The notes: generated from the sequence alone by a model not told the origin. A stretch of 64,000 nucleotides of DNA from Cercis canadensis (GCA_003255065.1 QAOA01002889.1:265027-329026); one strand, 5' to 3'; numbered from the stretch's first letter, positions 16,845 through 32,737 are shown. Numbers and translations are program-made.

Positions 16845-17055
16845 GGAGCCGCTATTTTAACACCTTATTTTTTAATGTCACACCTTATTTAATGTCCAAA
16901 TATGATATAGATTAAATTACCTTCAATTAATATGAAAAGTTTTAACTTTAACAAAAAAAAATTCATATTAAATGAGGGTAAATTAGTCTATATTATATTT
17001 AGACATTAAATAGAGTGTGACATTAGCAAAATAGAGTGTGAAAATAGCGGCATCT
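16845..17055. mobile_element. MITE, about 211 bp with 70-bp inverted ends
   Basis: The terminal sequences GCCGCTATTTTAACAC and its counterpart GTGAAAATAGCGGC extend into about 70-bp inverted repeats. The flanks share AATTTTATGG (16835-16844 and 17056-17065), a perfect 9-10 bp target duplication. It is non-coding, and the duplication length points to the Mutator-like superfamily. It sits in a COQ2 intron. Confidence 0.82.
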
Positions 17056-17084
17056 AATTTTATGGCTATTGATTTTCGAGTAAA

Positions 17085-17382
17085 ACCCCTTTTTGGTCCC
17101 TGAAAAATTCAACGATGGACAAGTTAGTCCCCCAAAAATGTTCGCTGACAATTTCGTCCTCAAATTATAGTTCCGTACGACAAATTATTCCTCGAAAAAT
17201 TTTCGCTGACAATTTAGTCATCGAATTATGGTTCCGTACGACAAATTAGTCCTCAGTTGAGGATTAATTCGAGGACTAATTTGTCGTATGAAACCATAAT
17301 TCGAGGACTAAATTGTCAGCGAATATAATTCGAGGACTAATTTGTCGTACGGAACCATAATTCGAGGACGAAATTGTCAGCG
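17085..17382. mobile_element. Foldback element, cut by a single N
   Basis: The sequence folds on itself around about 17256 (TCCTCAGTTGAGGA). Each arm contains direct repeats of AATTCGAGGACTAATTTGTC and its relatives. The left end begins like many plant MITEs (TTTTGGTCCCTGAAAAA). The right arm ends at the N at 17383 before the matching terminus, so the element is incomplete or misassembled. Confidence 0.65.
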
Positions 17383-18348
17383 NATTTGTGCTTCACAAGG
17401 CTTGCAAGTATAACGAATCTATTTACTTGAGTTTGCTTTTCATCATGCTTCAATTTGTATATTTGTTTAAATTAATACCAAGTTTGAACAACATATGAAG
17501 CTTGCAAAAGTATTTAAATAATTGTGGGTATAGCATGCATTTTGCAGTTGGACCTTGGGGGCTATATCGTTGTTCCTTCTCTTCACCTATCCCCTGATGA
17601 AGAGGATAACATATTGGGTAATGAAGTTTCACATGCAGTTTCTACTAAAGATCTTAATGACTCCTTTTAGTTCTTTTTATTTGTTGTTTTAACTAATTTT
17701 TATGTGTTTCTTTTTAATTGTCACTTTCGCAAAGCCAAACCAACATTAATTTCACATAAAAAGAGCTCTTTAATAAGATGGGTAATTTGGAAAAATAAGA
17801 GAATATTATGCAGTATTCAAGACTATTTAATGACTTCTTTAAGCAACAAACAAAAAGAAGCGAAGGGAGTATTATTTATCTATGTCTTTGACGAATTATG
17901 TTCATTATTATGGCTTACTCTACATTTACGTGACTATTTCTGCATGTTGTTTAGCCTCAAGCCTATCTTGGCTTGGCCTTTAACTGGGGGACTCTATCAG
18001 GATGGCAAGCAGTTAAAGGAAGTCTGGATTTAGCTATTGTGCTGCCTCTCTTTGTCTCTGGAGTTTTTTGGACTCTCATGTATGATATCAGGTACAAATT
18101 AAATTAAACAGAATTGCCTCTTAATTCCATGATGATTAATGATAGTCCCTATAGCTATAATAATAATTTATTTTTGCTCCACTCTCTCTCTCGTCCTACC
18201 TTCCTATCACTTGATATTGTTATTGCCAAGGAAAACAGAAAAATAAAACAAAGGTAGGCATGACATGAGGAAAGAAATTATTAAGATAGAAAGTTAGAAA
18301 TATAAATATACCTCATATGAAGATTAATGACACATTAAATATATATAT

Positions 18349-18656
18349 TGACTATAACACTAATATACCAGTTAGTGTATATTAGTAATATACCAGTTAG
18401 TATTAGTTACAGTAGCATATGCATATCAGTTAGCATTAGTTACATAGCAGAAGGTTAGTTTCGTAATTAGCTTTACATGAAGTGACTCAGCATGCAGTTA
18501 TAAATGACAGGCTGCACCTCTTGCCACGTGGATCATCTATCACGTGTCATAACAAACTTGTAACTGAACTCTGCTCAATCCATTCTATATAAGGATGGCA
18601 GTTTATTCATTTCAGAATTATCAATAATCAAATTCAGCTTTACTTCTCAATTTGCA
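18349..18656 (+). repeat. 5' LTR of the first Copia element
   Basis: It is 308 bp. It contains a TATA-type promoter (CTATATAAGG near 18587) and two ACGT-core boxes (CCACGTGG and TCACGTGTC) upstream of it, consistent with a stress-responsive U3 region. A TTGACT W-box core straddles its first bases. Confidence 0.9.
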
Positions 18657-18659
18657 ATA

Positions 18660-18672
18660 TGGTATCAGAGCG
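18660..18672 (+). other. Primer-binding site
   Basis: TGGTATCAGAGCG lies three bases after the LTR. It is the usual complement of the initiator tRNA-Met 3' end used by plant Copia elements to prime reverse transcription. Confidence 0.85.
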
Positions 18673-18707
18673 TTCATTTTTCTGTAGAATCTAACCATCA
18701 TTCAATC

Positions 18708-21700
18708 ATGCCAAAAGCTCCCGCTGCCAACCATGGTGCAGCCAATCGTGGCGGATCACCATCTCAAGCTGCACCAATCATTCCACCCAGAGTCGAAGAG
18801 GATCCTGCAAGCCCTTTCTTCATCCATGGAAATGAAAATCCAACACTCATGTTGGTACCAGAAAGTCTTCAAGGAAGCAACTACCACAGCTGGGCAAGAT
18901 CCATGAAACTAGCTCTGCTAGCAAAGAACAAATTACAATTTGTTGATGGCTCGATTCAACCTCCCACTCCAAATGATGTGTTCTATCGTGCCTGGGAGAG
19001 ATGCAATACGATGGTGCTGTCATGGTTAATCAAGTCTGTACATCCCACAATTGCCAAGAGTATTTTGTGGTTTGATCTTGCACAGCAAGTCTGGAATGAC
19101 TTGAAAGATCGATTCTCTCAAGGTGATCCCTTTAGAATCATGGAACTTCAGGAAGAAATTTTTCATCTCAGTCAGGGAGTGTCCTCTGTCACTGAGTACT
19201 ACACCAGATTGAAGATCTTGTGGGATGAACTGTCGAATTTAAGGCCAATGGCAGGAGGTTGCAGGTGCTTCACCACAGCTTATACCTATCACATTCAAGA
19301 TCAAACCATTAGATTCTTGAGAGGACTCAACGATTCCTATGCTACTGTTAAATCTCAGATTATGTTAATGGAACCATTGGCTCCCATCAACAAGGTATTC
19401 TCACTTGTTCTGCAGCATGAGAGACAATTTGTCAACCCCATATCTGAAGCTGATTCTCAACAAGAAATTATGGCATTGGCAGCAAGATCTTATAATGCTA
19501 GGCAACAGGTTTCAAGCAAGAAACCTTATTGCACATTCTGTAACATGACAGGCCACACAACTGACACATGCTATAAGAAACATGGTTACCCTCCTGGCTA
19601 CAAACAGAAATCCAAGCAATACCGAGTTAATCAGTGCACTGACTCTTTTCTCACAGATGAGGAAGATTTTGATGCAATGGAAGAAGCACCACCTGCACCA
19701 GACAAGCAAGAAGTGCGTTTGACACCAGATGAGTATAGTCAAATCATGAGTCTCCTTAAAAACAATAAGGCTGACTCTACGGGTTCTACAGCTTCAGCCA
19801 TCAATGCCTTGAAGTTGAACTCAACCTTCTCTGGCCTTACTGTTTTCGAGCCAAAGGAATCTCATGATCACTCTTCTGTCAGCTTCACTAATTCTGGTAT
19901 GGTACTCTCCTGTCAATCTCTTGATATGAATTATAAAGATGCATGGATCATAGATTCTGGTGCTAGCAACCATGTAACTTGCTGCTATGACTTTCTTGAT
20001 TCCTGTGTACCTGTGAACAATTATTTTGTAAGTCTTCCTAACAACATGTCAGTAGCGGTTACACACATAGGCTCTGTGACATTTTCAGACAAATTTTGTT
20101 TGCATCAAGTATTATATGTGCCCACATTCACCTTTAATCTCATCTCAGTTAGCAAAGTAACCAAAGATCTGAATTGTTCTTTCTTGTTACACTCTGACAA
20201 CTGCTTAATCAAGGAAATTGCTTCTTGGAGGACGATTGGCTATGCTAAGGAGCATTTGGGCTTATACCAACTCATCAATCCAATTGTCAAACGCAGACAA
20301 GTACCTGAGACTAGTCACTGCACTTCTAGCACAGTCAAACCATCTATTGATTCTTCTTTTCATTCTGTAAATAGTTGTAACAATAACCTTGACTGTCATG
20401 CCTTTGATTTGTGGCATTATAGACTAGGGCACCCTCATCATGAAAAGATCAAACTTTTAGCAAAGCAGGTTGATATTGTAAGCTGGAATTCTGACATAAA
20501 CTGTGACATATGCCCTTTGGCCAAGCAGAGAAGGGCCTCTTTTCCTACTAGTTCTTCTGTTTCTCTTTATATTTTTGATCTTGTGCATGTGGATATCTGG
20601 GGGCCCAATTCAATCCTCTCGATGGATGGACATAAATATTTTCTTACCATAGTAGATGACTTCAGTCGATACACCTGGATTTATCCAATGAAGACAAAGG
20701 GAGAAGCTCGTACCTGTTTACAAAATTTTTTTACCCTTATGCAGAATCAATTCAGTATAACCATAAAGGCTATCAGAACTGACAATGGAGTTGAGTTTCA
20801 AATGGTTGATTTTTACAATCAACATGGAATTATTCATCAGCTCAGTTGTCCTTACACGCCCCAACAGAATTCTGTTGTAGAGAGAAAGCACCAACACCTT
20901 CTCAATGTCACGAGGGCATTACTTTTTCAATCAGGACTCCCTCTCATGCTATGGCATTTTGCAGTGTCTCATGCTGCCTACCTGATCAACAGGACTCCTA
21001 GCAGAGTGCTTAACCACATCACACCTTTTGAGAAGTTGTTCAAGTCTCCTCCTCAGTTACAGAACCTCAAAGTCTTTGGTTGTTTATGCTTTGTAGGCAC
21101 CAGCGGCCCTCCAAGAGGCAAGTTTGATGCCAGAGCTTCCAAATGTGTTTTTCTGGGCTATATTCATGGTGTCAAAGGCTTTCGAGTATTAGATACTCAC
21201 TCCATGAAACTCACAGTTTCCAGAAATGTCATGTTCCATGAGGCATCTTTTCCTTTTCTCAGTAAGGATCAGCCATTAGCCTCTGAGCCAATTAGGCATC
21301 TTTTCCTTTTCTCAATAAGGATCAGCCATTAGCCTCTGAGTCATTTTCTCCTGATCAATGGCAACTTGAAGCACCTGTTTCCCCTTCTCCAATTCCCACA
21401 CCTGAACCTTTTTCTTCCCCTTTACATGATTCACCTCCATCTCCTTCTCCTCTCACCAGTCATCACCATCCTCCACACACACCCAGCCACTCTCCTTCTG
21501 ATATTCCTATCCCTACTACTAGGCCCCGCAGGTCTACAAAAGCTCCTCAATACCTTCGAGACTATCACACCAGAATTAATTGTCTTCCTGGTATCTCAAC
21601 AGTTACACATCCTCTTTCCCATGTCTTATCCTATACTCATTTGCCCCAACACCAACAGGTCTTTGCCATGAATATTACCACTGTCACAGAACCAAAAACT

Positions 21701-23221
21701 TTCATAGAAGCTGCAGCTTCCTCACACTGGCAGAAAGCAATGGAGGAAGAAGTCAAGGCTTTGGAGCTCAATCAAACATGGCTACTCACACATTTACCTC
21801 CTGGTAAGAAACCTATAGGGTGCAAGTGGGTATACAAAATCAAACACAAAGCTGATGGCACCATCGAAAGATATAAGGCCAGACTTGTTGCTAAGGGTTA
21901 CACTCAGCAGGAAGGGGTGGACTACTTAGAAACCTTCTCTCATGTTGCCAAACTCACTACTGTCAGAACTCTCTTAGCACTAGCTGTTGTCAAAGGGTGG
22001 GTTTTGCAGCAATTGGATGTGAACAATGCTTTTCTGCATGGAGATCTCCATGAGGAGGTTTATATGGCCATACCACCAGGGATGACTACATCTGATCCTC
22101 TTCTCGTTTGCAAGCTCCAGAAATCTCTTTATGGCCTCAAACAAGCCAGTAGACAGTGGCATCAGAAACTTTCTCATGCTTTGCTGTCTAAGGACTTTCA
22201 CCCTGCTGCCTCAGATCCTTCCTTATTTGTCAAGAAGACTGCTCACTCTTTCACTGCTTTACTTATCTATGTTGATGATGTAATCATGACAGGCGATAGC
22301 ACACAAGAAATCCACCACATCAAACAATTTCTGGATCAACAATTTCGAATCAAAGACCTAGGTGACCTGAAATTTTTCCTTGGTCTTGAAGTGCACAGAA
22401 CTACTGATGGCATCAACCTTTGCCAACGAAAATATGCCTTAGAACTCCTTGCTGATTCAGGTTTTCTGGGCAGCAAACCAGCTAAGACACCTCTTGCAAA
22501 GGGGGTCACTATGAACTCCACTGATGGGACTTTACTATCTGATATATCTGTCTATCGAAGATTGATAGGAAGATTGCTTTACTTGACCAATACTAGGCCT
22601 GACCTGACTTTTGCAGTTCAACAACTTTCTCAATTTGTGGACAAACCACACATTGTCCATCTTAAGCATGCTCACAGGGTTTTGAGATATCTGAAGAGAG
22701 ATCCAGGCAAAGGACTATGTTTTTCCTCCACTTCCTCCTTACAACTCAAGTGCTTCTCTGATTCTGATTGGGCATCCTGTTCAGAAACTCGAAGGAGTAT
22801 CACAGGGTTTTGTGTTTTTCTTGGAAATGCCCTCATTGGATGGAAAGCCAAGAAGCAATCCACAGTCTCTCGGTCTAGCACAGAGGCTGAGTATCGTGCC
22901 TTAGCTGCTGCTACTTGTGAACTCGTTTGGTTGCAATACTTGCTGCAAGATCTGCAAGTTCCCTTCTCTCAAGCACTTCTCTTCTGTGATAACAAATCAG
23001 CAATCTATCTCAGTCATAATCCTGTCTTCCATGAACGTACTAAGCATATTGAGATAGATTGTCATGTGGTTCGAGAAAAGATCCAAGCTGGTGTCATTAA
23101 GCTCTTGCCTGTGCACACTACGCAGCAACTTGGTGATTGCTTCACCAAGGCTCTTTCTGCATCTATGTTTGATGCCTTGATTTCTAGGCTGCACCTACAA
23201 AGCTTGTATGCTCCAGCTTAA
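18708..23221 (+). pseudogene. Copia gag-pol polyprotein with one frameshift
   Basis: The first frame (18708-21332, 874 codons) holds gag, a zinc knuckle (C-X2-C-X4-H-X4-C near residue 273), the protease motif DSGASNH (near residue 414), the integrase zinc region starting HYRLGHPHH, and the integrase core with DNGVEF and VVERKH. The second frame runs to the TAA at 23219-23221 with RT (QLDVNNAFLHGD, YVDDV) and RNase H (DSDWA, TEAEYRALAA). Between them a 53-base unit beginning AGGCATCTTTTCC is repeated in tandem (about 21241-21346), which shifts frame 0 to frame 2. The intervening Pro/Ser-rich linker reads openly in the second frame, so this duplication is the main inactivating lesion. Confidence 0.9.
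21241..21346 (+). repeat. 53-bp tandem duplication inside gag-pol
   Basis: Two adjacent near-identical copies (differences include CAGTAAGG versus CAATAAGG). The unit length is not a multiple of three, which explains the frame change. Confidence 0.88.
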
Positions 23222-23231
23222 GGGGGGCTAT

Positions 23232-23539
23232 TGACTATAACACTAATATACCAGTTAGTGTATATTAGTAATATACCAGTTAGTATTAGTTACAGTAGCA
23301 TATGCGTATCAGTTAGCATTAGTTACATAGCAGAAGGTTAGTTTTGTAATTAGCTTTACATGAAGTGACTCAGCATGCAGTTATAAATGTCAGGCTGCAC
23401 CTCTTGCCACGTGGATCATCTATCACGTGTCATAACAAACTTGTAACTGAACTCTGCTCAATCCATTCTATATAAGGATGGCAGTTTATTCATTTCAGCA
23501 CTATCAATAATCAAATTCAGCTTTACTTCTCAATTCACA
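23232..23539 (+). repeat. 3' LTR of the first Copia element
   Basis: It is preceded by the polypurine tract AAGGGGGG (about 23220-23227). It is 308 bp and carries the same TATA and ACGT boxes as the 5' LTR. It is directly followed by the WRKY duplication, so its promoter points into the 3' end of the minus-strand WRKY copy 2. Confidence 0.9.
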
Positions 23540-23755
23540 ATACTTATCCCCCCATCTCTATATATCTCATTTTCAATCATCCTCATTTTTCTCATGCTAA
23601 ACATTAAACAAGCACAAAATGAATTGCATGATATATTTTCTACTGTTTCCATTTTCCACGGTCCTAACCTAGTACACCCTATATCAATCGCCGATCCAGA
23701 TCAGAGTTTTGATTCTTTTACAGTAATTAATGGTTAGACCATCATTTTGCCTCCA

Positions 23756-27104
<3,349 letters not shown>

Positions 27105-27752
27105 CTCCTATCAGTTTGGCTCCTTATGTATTAAGCCATTAGATTTTGACTTTAATTATATAAACTAAAATTCAAAGAGAGAGGTTCTCTTTTGCATATT
27201 ATTACGAAATGTCAACAGCCCATATAAACTCCTATAAGAAACCCAAATTATATTTTATATATTAGTTGGTTTCTTGTATGAAAATTTTAAAAAATATAAA
27301 TATATATTATGAGAGAGATTAAGGACTTCAATTATGGTTAGTTGAAGATTCTTTCGAGTTATAAATGTCACTGGATTGGCTATGGATTCCGGTCAAAGTT
27401 CACCAGCCATACGCATTCATCAACCTTGACTATGGTGATTATGTGGGTCCTCACGTTTCGATGCCATTTTTCATATTTACACCTTCCTTCCTTTTACATT
27501 ACACACACACACACACACAATCATTTTTCTTTGACCATATACTGTAATTCAATGTTCATGGCCATTAATTTTGGTCAAATTGGTCGGCATCTTTAATTTT
27601 TCTTTCAAACAAAAAAGGTACATGTAACTTAATTAACACAATTTTGGTATTGATCTACATAGTTAACTAATGTAGGTATGAGTTGTTTCAATTCTCAACA
27701 CAATTTCAAGGTCTAATTAAGTATCAAATTGAACATATTCTTGTACTTGCAG

Positions 27753-27794
27753 CTGTTGGTGTTGATCTGGCCATGCATGGCTGTGACGCTGAAC
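27753..27794 (+). pseudogene. Second copy of the first COQ2 exon-like piece
   Basis: This is the counterpart of 14509-14550 in block copy 2, reading WPCMAVTL after an intact TTGCAG acceptor. The donor context is changed from AAG to AAC before GTATAA. None of the later COQ2 pieces follow, because the block ends first. Confidence 0.4.
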
Positions 27795-28939
27795 GTATAA
27801 ACATGCGGTTGGTGATGTTGATGTGCTTTGAATTTGATAAAAGGCCCAAAATCTAGTGCTTATAGTTTTGATGTCGGGTATGTCCTGTTTTCACACTGAT
27901 AAATTTAGTTAAGATTGGGTATATTGGGGGTTAGGGTTTGAATTTGTGTATAGTGAAACTCCCTGGGTCATCTTTTCTCATACATAGTTCTAATGACTAA
28001 ACCAAGGTAAACTTTGTATGTATCCTCCTTCTCTTTACTCCTTGTTTTATTATTTTCTTTCTACGATTGATGCCTAAGCTCCAAGTAATCAAACATTTGA
28101 GGCAATTAAAGAAAGAAAAAATGCACAGAATGGAGAAGTTCCTTAAAAGTATGGTAGATTAAAGAACTGTAATATGACTTCTATAGCAGTATTAGACTTT
28201 TAGTTTTGTCTGCATTAATAGTTTATGTCAACTAGTGAGTCTGAATTAGTAACAGCACGTCCCTTTTCTAAGCCATTCCAGCCTTTCAACTTTCAAGAGT
28301 CAATTCTGCAGTATGTTGGAGAGAAAGTTGTCAATCTTTATAATTAATAGACACAGCATTCCACAGGCCTTACTCTTAAACTAAGGGCCGACAATATGTG
28401 TGTACATATGTTAATTTAAGTTACTGATCTGACAATTTTTCTGGCTATTATTTATCTCTAATATATAAGATATCTTTAAATTACAAGAATATTTTAGGTC
28501 CATGGACATCCATATATATGCTTCAATTATACTAATCTCTCCAAAGGTTTGATGCAATTATATAAAAACTCTGTCTTGTTTCAAAAATTGTACTCCCTTA
28601 TTTTGAAATTTAGCATAAAAGAACTTTATTATTATTTAAGTTGCATATGCTTTCCTTGTTTAAAAAACTTTAACGCCCTTTAGGTTATATTAAAAGGACG
28701 TTTTAAAACACGAAAAGAAATTCACGTAATTTTGTCAAACATTATGGGAGATCTATATTATTATTTTTTTACCAGGATGATGTAGNTTTTATACCAGGAT
28801 GATGTAGGATTATAAGTATTCTTGGATAAATAAATGATTCCTACTATTTTGTTTTATTTAACAATCACTTTTAAATATTTTCAAAATTGAAAATCCTTGT
28901 AAATTTCTCTAACCAAATAGCAATACTCTTTGTTATTTT

Positions 28940-31385
28940 ATTTATTTAATGTTGCATCCCATTTTGGTGTCACTGGATATATATATATATTGTGGGGAAT
29001 GTATGTATATATATAATGATAGATTTGCCAAATTGTTAATTAGTTCTTAATAACTATGTTGACACCTCAAATTAATGCCAAAGCAATTTTTTAGGAGTAT
29101 CCATCCACATCACACAAAGCCACACTTCTTTTTTCAAGAAATGCATACAAAGTGTTGGATATTCAAATACTGACATTTTAAAGCAACTTAATTATGAATT
29201 GATTTCATCACTTAAAAACGATAAAACATCAAGTAATGGTACTTACATCAGATGTCTAGTAGCTTATCAGGAAAGATCATTGACCTAAATTTATTCAAAT
29301 CAAGTTTCCACTATCCCAATTTGCCGCCTACCTCCTTTAAATGCTTTTAGTATATATATACGAGCCTTATAGCAGATAACTTAATTACAGTCTCCAGCAA
29401 TTATCAACACTATGTCTGTGTTAGCTAAAGACATAAGTTGAATACTGAAATTAATTACTAACTTCAATTTAATAAGGTGTGTGGCCGGAAAATGGCTAAT
29501 CATATAACACATTCTTCATAATTCTATAACAATTAAATATCAGAAATATTTAAGATAAGAACCATATATCATGATTTTGCAGACAATTAGGCATCATATA
29601 ATTTATTGTTTGAAGTGTGCCTCCACTGGATGATTGGATCACTTCGTTCAAGTAGTTGAGTACCTATAAATCTTAGGTTCAAATTGCTATACTTTCTATT
29701 GTATTATACAATAGGAAAACAAACGAGTTTAGAACTACTGGTGGCACTGCAAGCCCTTAACACTTTAACAGCTATTTGAGGGAATGAGAATAATGTTTAA
29801 ACTATGCCTATAATAGTCAACAAGTATATTTTTTTTTCTTTTGTAGCTAGAAATTCACAGCTACTATTTGATATGAAGAGGCATATTAACTCGTAGGATA
29901 GATTGAAGGGCACTTGAAGGTCACCTTTCCCTGCAATTTTCGAAAATGAAGGCCTAGTAAGTAAGTTGCCATACATCAATCATATAAAACTTTTCCCTGG
30001 TTTGACACATTTTGACACTAAATATATATAATGGGGCAATATGATATAATATCATTTTATATTGCTGATTTTAATTATCTAGGAATTAAGACTTGAAATT
30101 AATGGTATAGGTACTCAAATGGAAAATCGCAGTTCCCAATAGTGACGTGCAGCTAGTGCTAAATATAGGGTGGGTTCAAGTATCTATTAAAGGCTATGAT
30201 CCTTCAAATAATACAAATTTGGTGAAGAGAAGTGATTGTTGCATACTATTTGAGGGCTAGGTAGTATATAAAATTTGACTAGAAAACAAATTTGAAGTAA
30301 ATCTAATTAAATTTAAATAATTTTTTTATGGATAAATTTAAATAATTTTAAGTGTATATGAAGTAGTATGAATGTAAACAATATATCAATATCACAATTA
30401 TTTGGTGAAATTGTGGCCCAAGAATTTGAAGTAACTTTCTCATGTAATGCAACTCTTATACTATGACTGATACCTTTTCGCCCTACAAAGATTCCAATGC
30501 ATATCAATAACTTGCTTTCTTCTATTTTTTTCTACTCTCTCAAACCTGTGCCTTATACTAAGTAGTTTAACTATCCTTGTCACAAATATACACAAAGTTG
30601 AAGAGATCTTTAAAAAATATATACTAATGTAGAGAAGTAAAAGGGATATCATCAACATCTTTAGCAAAGAAATTGTTCATGTCTTAATCAAGTCAAGGAT
30701 TGATTGTAAATTAATTGCATAATTATGCAATTCTCTTAAATAAGTATGTTCATAATCTATTAATCGTTAAGTCACTAAATGTGGTCTAGTGATGAAAAAT
30801 TTTAATAATATGTAGGAGGTCAGGAGTTCAAACTTTTTTGTAATCATGTAACCAAAAAACATAATCTACTAATTGTTTAAGCAATTAAATTTTCAAAATC
30901 TAAGAGATCAATTGGTTATAAATTAAAAACCAAAGTGCTGTTGACAGCTCAGAAAAAAAAAATGTTAATTTGATACGTTATTAAAGGCACTTACTAAAAA
31001 GAAAAACCAAGTGGTTAACTCCTCATCAATTGATCTCAAGTAATGTATATTTAAGTAGCTAAAACAAAGATCACTTGCAGGCAACTTTAAATTAGGTTGA
31101 CTTCAAATTTTAGATAGACAGAAAATAATTGCATAAAATTCAAATCTTTGTATAATGACAAATTAATGCACAGCATAATGTATATGAAGGTATATGAAGA
31201 GATCCATAACTTAATTAGATGGAAGTCAATGGCCCTTCTAATGCTGTAATGATACATTTGCTTTACTCCAACTCATATAATTAGATTACTTTATTTCTTA
31301 CGAAAATATAAATAATTCGGCCAGCAACTTTTTTTTTTTGTCCTCATTAGCAGATTTAAAAATTAACTTTATTTGAATCTTAGTT
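28940..31385. other. AT-rich intergenic DNA
   Basis: No gene or clear transposon end is seen. It contains short TA-rich runs (near 28979-28990 and 29350) and some tRNA-like B-box phrases that do not form tRNAs. Confidence 0.55.
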
Positions 31386-32460
31386 TCTTCCATTAAAGAA
31401 TTATGGTTTGAAATCTGCACCGGAAAACTTCCAAACGATTATGATGACATGATAGATGCATGTGAAATTTTAGAACAAAGGGAATTGTCTTTGGTGAATT
31501 GCATATTGTAACAGATGGACTATAAGAATTCAATGAAAATTTCACACTTCATCGACTTGATAGTTGCCGACATTATGCTGAGGCAACATGCTTTTGCAAT
31601 TAGGTTTTCAAGGTCGCTGAGGGTGAGCAGGTTTAATGTTTTGACAAAAGCAGCAAACACATTGCAACTCAACATGATTCCTGAAGGTCAGGATAAGGAA
31701 ACGACAAATTGATCTCCAATAAGTCATTGCCCTTATTTCTTGAACATGAATTATAACTTGGTTGAATAGCAGTTTAACAGTAAAAGAGATGTTTGATCTT
31801 GATATTAAAACCAAGAATATCCTTGGTTGTTATTTGCATCGAGTAAAAACCCACAGACTTGATTATCTTTGTGATAAATAATCTATGATTCAGAAGAAGC
31901 TTTAATTCTTTTTCATGGAGGAAATCAACCTAGTATTTTGATTGAACAACCCTTACAATCACAGAGGTAGCAGGGGTGACGTTGAGATAGTCGGTGAACA
32001 TCAGGGCAATGCTGAGGGCATCAAGGAAACACTGAGGGAGAGCCTCAGGGAAACGCTGAGGGAGAGCCTCAGAGAAACGCTGAGGGAGAGCCTCAGGGAA
32101 ACCCTAAAGGGGAGCCTCAGGGAAACGTAGAAGGGGAGCGTCAGGCCAACATCAAGGGGGAGCATCAGGGAGATGCTAAGGAAATACGCAGAGCATATGT
32201 GTTCGAAACATCGAACATAGACGTACAACTCCTGTGAAGTATCATTGAAATGAATAGACATCTACAAGAATTATGGTTCTGAATTTGCATCGGAGAGCTT
32301 CCGAACGATTATGATGACATGATATATGCCTGCAAAATTTTGGAACAAAGGGAATTGTCTTTGATGGATTACATATTGCAACAAATGGACGAGCTGTCAA
32401 TTTAGTAATGACGTAGCTAACGTTTTAGCCATGTGGCAATAGTTGTATCTGATGTAGTGG
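31386..32460 (+). pseudogene. Two partial copies of an unrecognised gene family
   Basis: 31386-31712 encodes a C-terminal piece (FIDLIVADIMLRQHAFAIRF, then SLRVSRFN and a stop) with one in-frame TAA near 31510. 31870-32410 encodes an N-terminal piece: NNPYNHRG, a repeat segment, then QELWF and ILEQRELSLMDYILQQMDEL. 38915-39490 is a third copy in which the two parts are joined in order, showing they belong to one gene. I do not recognise the protein. The helical, charged text after the repeats is conserved enough between copies to suggest former coding function. All copies here have stops or shifts. Confidence 0.5.
32012..32175 (+). repeat. 24-bp coding minisatellite
   Basis: Six consecutive 24-bp units (for example CTGAGGGAGAGCCTCAGGGA plus AACG) follow one 20-bp unit. 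In the frame shared with the flanks and with the copy at 39000 the unit reads GEPQGNAE. The 4-base loss in the first unit moves the array into another frame, where it reads LRESLRET. Confidence 0.85.
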
Positions 32461-32737
32461 TGGATTTATGTATAAGGATGTGAGGGCATTTACCCCCACA
32501 ACATGAAATAATTTTCAATGGCTATATGCATAATTTAACAAAATTGCCCTCATTAAAAATGTAAAATTGCTTCCATTATTGCAAAATGTGTGGCATATAT
32601 GTTATTAAATATTACATGAATCTCATACTTTTTCATAAAAAAAAAATCATAAGCCTTTAAAGAAATTAAATGAGTTTAGTCAAGGACTTAGTCAATACCA
32701 AATGATAAGAAAATATTAAAAAAAAAGGACTAGCATG

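Larger units (their letters stand above)
14509..18091 (+). pseudogene. COQ2: 4-hydroxybenzoate polyprenyltransferase (COQ2/PPT1) remnant
   Basis: Four exon-like pieces are seen. 14509-14550 (WPCMAVTL) is weak. 16637 to about 16760 reads VERTKLRPLASVELTPLQG. 17548-17617 reads LLFTYPLMKRITYW. 17955-18091 reads [17 protein letters not shown] and WTLMYDI. The last three match UbiA-family prenyltransferases that attach a polyprenyl chain to 4-hydroxybenzoate in mitochondrial ubiquinone synthesis. Acceptors and donors remain (for example TTTTGCAG before 17548 and GTAATG after 17617). The exon with the first Asp-rich prenyl-diphosphate-binding motif (usually just before VERTK) is missing, as are the N-terminus and everything downstream, where the Copia 5' LTR begins at 18349. 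Two MITEs lie between the pieces. I judge it a truncated pseudogene. Confidence 0.75.
18349..23539 (+). mobile_element. Ty1/Copia LTR retrotransposon, near complete
   Basis: Two 308-bp LTRs (18349-18656 and 23232-23539) start TGACTATAAC and end CA. They differ at about seven positions, which suggests a fairly recent insertion. A primer-binding site and a polypurine tract are present. The coding region has the Copia order gag, protease, integrase, RT, RNase H. The coding frame is broken by a 53-bp tandem duplication near 21240. No 5-bp target duplication is seen: the left flank is TATAT and the right flank ATACT, which is the start of the duplicated WRKY block. The element therefore no longer has its original right flank. 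Confidence 0.92.

Noticed and set aside
17704-18033. 109-codon plus-strand frame over the COQ2 exon
   Set aside because: It is out of frame with the recognisable [12 protein letters not shown] exon and mostly intronic.
29630-29700. B-box-like GGTTCAAAT, with similar phrases at 30830 and 57740
   Set aside because: Isolated B-box matches without acceptor stems; no tRNA called.
31942-32130. LRESLRET-repeat protein
   Set aside because: The frame is the shifted one. The paralogous copy shows that GEPQGNAE is the family frame.
32012-32175. CRISPR-like array
   Set aside because: The units are contiguous 24-bp repeats without spacers, in a plant nuclear context.
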